Source of the DNA: Kipferlia bialata
Taxonomy: Eukaryota; Fornicata
Assembly: GCA_003568945.1 (NCBI GenBank)
Contig: BDIP01000144.1
Span: 1 to 24,645 of the forward strand
Length of the DNA stretch: 24,645 bases
Direction: 5' to 3'
A program made the position numbers and the translations under genes. Shown in pieces: positions 19,961-24,645 of this stretch (positions are counted from its first letter, which is position 1; every line of letters starts with the position of its first letter). Under the pieces are notes generated by a model. The model did not search any database and was not told the origin of the DNA. It worked only from the letters and a program-made list of their open reading frames with translations.

Positions 19961-20519
19961 AACCGCTAGACTAGGAAACTCCTAGCAGGAGTTGGAGTAT
20001 TGGTGAACACACGGAAGACCCTCTTTAGGTGGTAGAGATATCTAGGTAGATATTGTACGGAGCATTCAGAAAGGCTTCAACCTTTACTGTTGACCTAGGC
20101 GGAACTGTTGAGGGAATTTCACACTGTATAGTATTCACTGTAGACAACACATGCATACCAGACGTATGAGAGTCCTGACATCATACAGGTATAATGCATG
20201 GTGTATTGATGTTAACAGCTTCAATGCTTGAAGTTCAAGCCTGAACGACAATCACCGAATGATAATTGTGCAAGATATATAAGAACGAAGAAGATTCTGG
20301 TCTCTGTCTCTAAAACTATGTCCGATCAGAGGGCCAGGCTGAGATCCTCGGCAAATTACCGCTATGTCACAAGGCACTCGCTAGGGCTGGTAGTAACTTA
20401 CAACTATGACAAGAGAGGAATTCTGAGTTCCTTAGATTCATTCATATCAAGGACAAGTGGGTGATAACCATCTAAGTCTCAGCCTCAGTATCCATGTACA
20501 TATCAAGCCTCGGCTGTGT
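19961..20519. other. Intergenic stretch between kinesin and membrane-PAS-PDE gene
   Basis: Both neighbours are on the minus strand. The stretch is the 3' flank of the kinesin gene and the 5' flank of the gene starting at 19960, and could hide a further 5' exon of the latter. A palindrome lies at 20226-20240 (arms GCTTGAA). No frame is convincing. Confidence 0.45.
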
Positions 20520-23461
20520 CTATTTGACGCGATGTCGCTCTCTGTTGGGAGGAGGTGCCACCTTGGTAGGGGGTAGTGCCGCATATGCTCTGAGGAGAGA
20601 GGAGTACTTCATGGTCAGCTCACCCCTGCTGGTTAAAGGGTGTAGAGAGAGAGAGAGAGAGAGGAGTACTTCATGGTCAGCTCACCCCTGTCGGTTAAAG
20701 GGTGTAGAGAGAGAGAGAGAGATGTACCTGCTCTTCTTGCGGGGCATGCTCTGTGGGTACTGGTGTGGAAACACCCCACCACCCCTGCCCTCCCCTGGGG
20801 ACCTAAGGGATGGGTACTGGACGCCAATACTACCTAGAGGGTTAGCATTAACATCAATGAATATATATATGATCAGGGGATATGCTGGTATCCGTACCTA
20901 TACTGCTACCGCTGCTGGATATGTTACTCCCCATTCTCTCAAGGGTTCTCTCTAGAGTACGTCTCCTGTCTCTCTCTCTCTCTCTGACGTTGATAGAAAT
21001 AGCCCGACCCTCTCTCCTAGGGTCTCTCCGCTGCGTCTCTACTCTCTCTCTCTCCCTCTCTCTCTGATCCGGCATGTCACTAGCTGCCTGCAGTGACTGT
21101 ACAATGGTAGTCTCTCTCTCCCTGTGACTGTCTATATGGTCTCTGTCTCTCTCCCTCTCCCTATGGCTGTCTCTCTCTCTCTCCCTAGCAAGCTGGAGAT
21201 TCCTACGGGGGCTGGCAACCTCGAGTCGCTGACAATGAGTATACTATGCCACAATATATATATATAAACACCACATACCCTTGAACTTATATGCTGTTGG
21301 CAACACAGCCAGGTAAGAGGCACACAATATACACTATAGTGACTGTAGTGTGTATAAAAGTATACCCGTACCCTTGAGCTAACCGGTTGCGAGAGAGTGG
21401 GCACCACGGCCAGATAGGGCAGGTCGAGAAGGGACTCAGAGATGCCACTCAGGTCAGAGTCACTGGGATAAGTAGGGGTATAGAGAGAGACAGAGAAACT
21501 CACGTCAGAGTTACAGAAATGAGGGGTGTAGACGAAGAGAAAGAATGAGAAACAGAATGATTATGGTTCTCAGTATGTTATGTCAGTTGGTAGGCTTGGA
21601 CAGAGCGACAATCTTTAAAGGTATACCTGATGTCCCCTATGAGTCCACTCTTGGGGGTGCTACCACCACTTCTGATGTAAGAGTCGTAAATATAATCCCG
21701 TTGGTGGTGTTCAGTGCATATACTCTATATATACCCTCATACCTGACTGACCCCGCCGAGTGTATGACGCTGTGTCTGGCAGAGTGGATGGAGTGGGAGG
21801 ACAGGATGCTCTGATGGTAAGAGAGTAGTAAGTGTATGTATGTATATACATATACACACAGAGAGAGAGACTGGCAGATTGGGCTGAAGTGAAGAAAATA
21901 TCTATAGGCATACACTGTACCTGGTTCGTGTTGTGCTGTGATATGTGGGATGCCCCGTGCACCGTGGCAGGGGGGGTGGGCAGGGACTGCTGGGGGTTAG
22001 ACCATAGTACAATATGCATGAATAGAGAGAGGGAGAGAGAGAGAGAGAGAGACAGAGAGAGAATAATGCCCCGTGCACAGAGGCAGGGGGGGTCGGGAGG
22101 GACTGCTAGAGGTTAGAGAGAGAGAGAGAGAGAGAGAGAGTACAGTGGCAGGGGTGGGCAGGGACTGCTGAAGTGTGAGACAAATGTAAACTACATTGTA
22201 CACTGTACATGGAGAGCAAGAGAGATAGAGAGAAAGTATGTAAAGTGGCAGGGGGTTGGGAGGGACTGCTGGGGGTTTGAGGTATATATGCATGAAGAGA
22301 GAGAGGGAGAGAGAGTCTATACCTGGTGCAAACATTGGCAGTCTGACCCTGTCTACATACAACTAGTCATATAATACACCCCATCTCTCCATATCTATCT
22401 TAATATAAACAATACACACACACATATATATATATATACTCTATATATACCTGGTGCAGTGACATTGGCAGTCTGACCCTGTCCATATACAACTAGGGTA
22501 TACCCCTCTCTCTATATCTATCTATCAATATATAGGTGTAGTACACATATATACTCTATACATACCTGATGCAGTGACATTGGCAGTCTGACTCTGTCCA
22601 TGCTGCCAGCCTGGGTGTAGGGGTTGGGGGGCTGGGGGTTAGATACGTAGATAGAATCAGAGAGAGAGAGAGAATGGATATACTGCAAGCCTGGGTGTAG
22701 GGGTCGGGGGGCTGGGGGTTAGATACGATTACATATGCACAGATAGAAAGAAAAATAGAGAGGGAAGGGCGTATTATACCTGCTCTGGCCTTGATCTAGC
22801 GGGGTCTCTCTGGTAGTGCCTTCTGAGGGATACAAGGGAGGGGGCGGTCTGGGAGTAAGGGAGAGAGAGAGGGGTAGAGGGAGTGTGGAAGCCCTTCATT
22901 ACAGCCATGCATCCACAATAGAACCAGTTCCACAATACCTGGTAAGCATCCTCTGGCCTCTGTGGCTTCTTCTGGGGACGGGCATAGGGGTTGGTAGAGG
23001 GCTGGGGGTGAGATACAAATCTTGACAAAACCACATACTCTTCATATAGTATAGTGAAGTCTACATAGTAGACACACCTTGCCTTTTACCTCTGCATCTC
23101 AACACTAAATATTCAGTTTATACAGTATGTACCTTGACCTGTCTGCCCCTGTGCTGTGGGGCATGTCTCTCTCTCAATATATATAAACACTTTACCTGTA
23201 CATCTGTCAAAGTATAATGAATAGTGTATTAGTACCTTGACCTGTCTGCCCCTGTGCTGTGGGGCATCTCTCTCTCTATATGTATACATACATGCACACA
23301 CACACACATATATATATAGAAGAATGTCTCTTCTACACAGATGGCATATCAATATATCATACCTTGACCTGTCTGCCCCTGTGCTGTGGGGCATGGTATG
23401 GCACCATGGGTACCTGGGGTCATATACACAGCATACACGTGTATACTAATACTTATAGAAA

Positions 23462-23495
<34 letters not shown>

Positions 23496-24573
23496 AGTGC
23501 CATACCTGGGGCACCCTTGGCTGCTGTTGCTGACGGGCCCTGTCCTGAGGTGAGGAAGGAGGGTAAATGAGAGGAATGTTGACATACAATAGAAGACAAT
23601 CAATACGTGTGAATACCCTCTAACATACTCTATGCTATCTTGTATGACATACGTATATATACATTGTGCTATATACCTTCTCCCTATCCCTCTGCCTTAG
23701 TTCGTTGCACTGTGACTCCAGCATATGCACCCTGGCAGCCAGTTCATGGATACGCACATCCTGAGGATAAGGGAGTAGAGGGAGGGGGAGAAGAGAGAGA
23801 GAGAGAGATGTACTCTGGCAGCCAGCTCATGGATACGCACATCCTGGAATAAGGGTGCAGAGACACAGAGAGAGAGACACGTGTGTCAGCAAGTGAGTAT
23901 CATATTCGATATCAGAACATATACATACCTTATCCTGTAGTAAACACCGCAGTGTGGTCACTTCGTCTGTCAGGTCACTGGCAGTGGGCTTGGCAACCTC
24001 CTGGGGGTGAGTCTGAAGACGGAATCAATCGGAGAATCAATAATTGTGACTATATATCAATATACTTGGGGACATATCTTGGGCTTGGTGTCGACCAGAG
24101 ACCAAGCGGAGAATCAATCAGATATGTATGTATGTAACCTTGGATCTATCATAAGTATATTTACATGTTTACCTTGGCCTTGGTATCCACCTTCATGGAG
24201 AGAGCCCTGCTGGCCCAGCCTAGAGGGTGAGAGAGGTAGAGGGTATAGAGGGAGATCATACAGGGAAAGAGCAAAGGGTGTAGAGAGAGAGAGAGAGAGA
24301 GAGTACCTAGTGTCCCCAGTGATGGTGCCAGTGTGTCTGCTGTTGGTCCCACACATGTGACTATAGAGAGGGCAGCCTGGCCAAGGAAGGCACGCTGCAG
24401 CATCCTAAGAATTAGGGGTGTAGGGAGAGAGAGAGAGAGAGAGCCACGATGGAGCATCTAAAGGATTAGGGGTGTAAGAGGGAGTGTGTGGAAGAGAGGG
24501 AGAGAGACAGAGACACAGTGCCATACCTTGTTAGGACACTGTTTCTGAATGGCACAAATGCCTTGCCACCGGG
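20520..24573 (-). CDS. Kinesin heavy chain-like protein, 5' partial, 17 exons visible
   Basis: Exons: 24527-24573, 24307-24404, 24173-24219, 23929-24000, 23677-23760, 23506-23544, 23363-23413, 22939-23001, 22780-22848, 22566-22631, 21921-21989, 21743-21810, 21627-21671, 21372-21462, 20898-21228, 20728-20833, 20520-20625. All phases agree and sum to 1452 bases (483 residues plus stop). The first three exons give the end of a kinesin motor domain (AFVPFRNSVLTRMLQRAFL, then SIVTCVGP, then TLGWASRALSMKV), matching the family's VPYRNSKLTxLLQ and TLxxAxRAxxI elements. Next come about 52 residues of probable coiled coil (LTDEVTTLRCLLQDK, VRIHELAARVHMLESQ), a Gln/Pro/Arg-rich tail, and a long exon in which GA repeats code for RERERD-type sequence. 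The ATP-binding P-loop and switch regions lie beyond the right edge. Most introns are 60-310 bases, with CT repeats before the acceptor. The subfamily cannot be assigned. Confidence 0.88.
20626..20700 (-). repeat. Duplicate of the kinesin terminal exon start
   Basis: The acceptor and first 25 or so bases of the last kinesin exon (AACCAGCAG then GGGTGAGCTGACCATGAAGT, starting at 20625) are repeated 62 bases upstream (AACCGACAG then the same string, starting at 20687). The copy runs into a CT tract instead of the rest of the exon. Either acceptor is phase-compatible, but only the proximal one reads to the stop at 20520. Confidence 0.85.
21279..21318 (-). repeat. Decayed copy of the kinesin exon at 21372-21462
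   Basis: TACCTGGCTGTGTTGCCAAC followed by AGTTCAAGG and a GTATGT donor mirrors TATCTGGCCGTGGTGCCCAC and AGCTCAAGG with GTACGG in the parent. An internal CAACAG could serve as acceptor for a 15-base in-frame microexon (21279-21293, HISSR) next to the parent's VSSR. Confidence 0.6.
22090..22270 (-). repeat. Three partial copies of the kinesin exon at 21921-21989
   Basis: The acceptor plus the first 20-25 bases of the exon (AG then CAGTCCCTGCCCACCCC) recur with starts at 22105, 22167 and 22268; the parent starts at 21989. The copy at 22144-22167 keeps both an AG and a GT and is 24 bases long, in frame (QSLPTPAT). The others lack a clear in-frame donor. The copies are separated by GA/CT repeats. 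Confidence 0.8.
22323..22492 (-). repeat. Two downstream copies of the 3' half of the kinesin exon 22566-22631
   Basis: The 3' part of the parent exon (GACAGAGTCAGACTGCCAAT, then GTCACTGCATCAG) recurs at 22451-22492 and 22323-22362, each preceded by a CTAG acceptor and followed by a CCAG-GTATA donor. The first is 42 bases, in frame, adding LYMDRVRLPMSLHQ. The second is 40 bases and would shift the frame if included. Confidence 0.85.
22676..22711 (-). repeat. Upstream copy of the 5' half of the kinesin exon 22566-22631
   Basis: The acceptor and first half of the exon (CCCCCAG then CCCCCCGACCCCTACACCCA) are repeated 80 bases upstream of the parent and then pass into a CT tract. With the two downstream copies this makes a four-member array in which only one member is complete. 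Confidence 0.85.
23133..23256 (-). repeat. Two copies of the end of the kinesin exon 23363-23413
   Basis: The string CCCCACAGCACAGGGGCAGA followed by CAGGTCAAG and a GTAC donor appears at 23236-23256 and 23133-23153, and once in the parent exon (donor GTATGA). The spacing is 127 and 103 bases. In each copy the internal CCACAG can act as an acceptor, defining a 21-base in-frame microexon (HRGRQVK). Confidence 0.85.
23814..23843 (-). repeat. Possible extra kinesin exon, copy of the 23677-23760 exon start
   Basis: CCAG then GATGTGCGTATCCATGAGCT and GGCTGCCAGA precede a GTACAT donor. The first 30 bases match the exon at 23760 (DVRIHELAAR) 83 bases away. The 30-base copy keeps frame and would lengthen the coiled coil by ten residues if spliced in. 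Confidence 0.8.
24070..24097 (-). repeat. Decayed copy of the end of the kinesin exon 24173-24219
   Basis: GGTCGACACCAAGCCCAAG in the intron corresponds to GGTGGATACCAAGGCCAAG at the parent exon's end. The donor GT is replaced by AT, so this copy cannot be used as the parent is. The adjacent sequence GAGAATCAATCA is also repeated within this intron. Confidence 0.6.
24435..24475 (-). repeat. Copy of the kinesin motor exon start
   Basis: CACCCCTAATCCTTTAG then ATGCTCCATCGTGG repeats, 53 bases upstream, the acceptor and first codons of the exon at 24404 (CACCCCTAATTCTTAG then GATGCTGCAGCGTGCC). The copied segment then enters a CT tract. Confidence 0.75.
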
Positions 24574-24601
24574 CTGAAGGGTGAGAGGGAGGGAGTGGTG
24601 T

Positions 24602-24639
24602 GGGGGGGGGGGGGGGGGGTACAAAAAAAAAAAAAAAAA
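24602..24639. other. Homopolymer runs at the right edge
   Basis: Eighteen G residues and, three bases later, seventeen A residues followed by CCCC lie in the intron upstream of the first visible kinesin exon. Runs like these often terminate or corrupt an assembly, so base-level accuracy here is doubtful. Confidence 0.7.
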
Positions 24640-24645
24640 CCCCAC

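Noticed and set aside
20494-20955. Plus-strand frame of about 150 codons
   Set aside because: It is antisense to the last three kinesin exons and draws its length from GA repeats. The minus strand gives a fully phase-consistent gene here.
22323-24475. Regularly spaced repeats as a CRISPR array
   Set aside because: The repeats are unequal, include splice sites and coding sequence, and the spacers are simple repeats.
24602-24639. Telomere or poly(A) retrocopy signal at the right edge
   Set aside because: There is no telomeric unit, and the homopolymers lie in an intron. An assembly artefact or simple repeat is more likely.

Overview
The window looks like nuclear DNA from a free-living, intron-rich protist. 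Genes lie on both strands and are mixed. Several carry short GT-AG introns, and (CT)n/(GA)n microsatellites are abundant and often serve as the polypyrimidine tract in front of an acceptor. The gene content is a family of kelch-like propeller proteins, a MORN protein, a kinesin and a multi-pass signalling protein. A Kipferlia-like fornicate is my best guess, but it rests on general gene style only. I saw no viral, transposon, tRNA, rRNA or CRISPR sequence.

Layout. Positions 1-1164 are non-coding and repeat-rich. Next come a two-exon kelch-like gene (+, 1165-2429), a kelch-like gene broken near its 3' end (-, 3417-4434), a MORN-repeat gene (-, 5281-6114) whose repeats continue past its stop codon, an intact kelch-like gene (+, 7248-8378), a decayed kelch-like pseudogene (-, 9118-9490) and another intact kelch-like gene (-, 9780-10769). 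The five kelch copies share an N-terminal W-[YF]-T motif, an LGDN motif and a C-terminal LGP-[EK]-[YH]-HT motif, so this is a local paralogue cluster on both strands.

From 10.8 to 13.6 kb there is a tail-to-tail pair of single-pass membrane proteins that share the C-terminal motif FTIGGVPHPP (+, about 10776-11871; -, 12494-13634).

The minus strand from 19960 to 13705 holds one gene that I reconstructed as 23 exons whose phases agree throughout (3081 coding bases, 1026 residues). It has a six- or seven-pass membrane region, a long cytosolic linker, a PAS domain and a C-terminal domain resembling a cyclic nucleotide phosphodiesterase. Several of the expected metal-binding and catalytic residues of that domain are replaced.

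The minus strand from 24573 to 20520 holds the last 17 exons of a kinesin whose N-terminal motor lies beyond the right edge. The end of the motor, a short coiled coil and a low-complexity basic tail are visible.

The most striking pattern is that individual small exons, with one splice site and part of their intron, have been copied in tandem at a spacing of roughly 50-130 bases. The copies sit decayed or still spliceable beside the parent exon. I see this beside at least eight kinesin exons, at least two exons of the membrane-PAS-PDE gene and the first exon of the first kelch gene. Six of the seven kinesin copies that keep both splice sites have lengths divisible by three.
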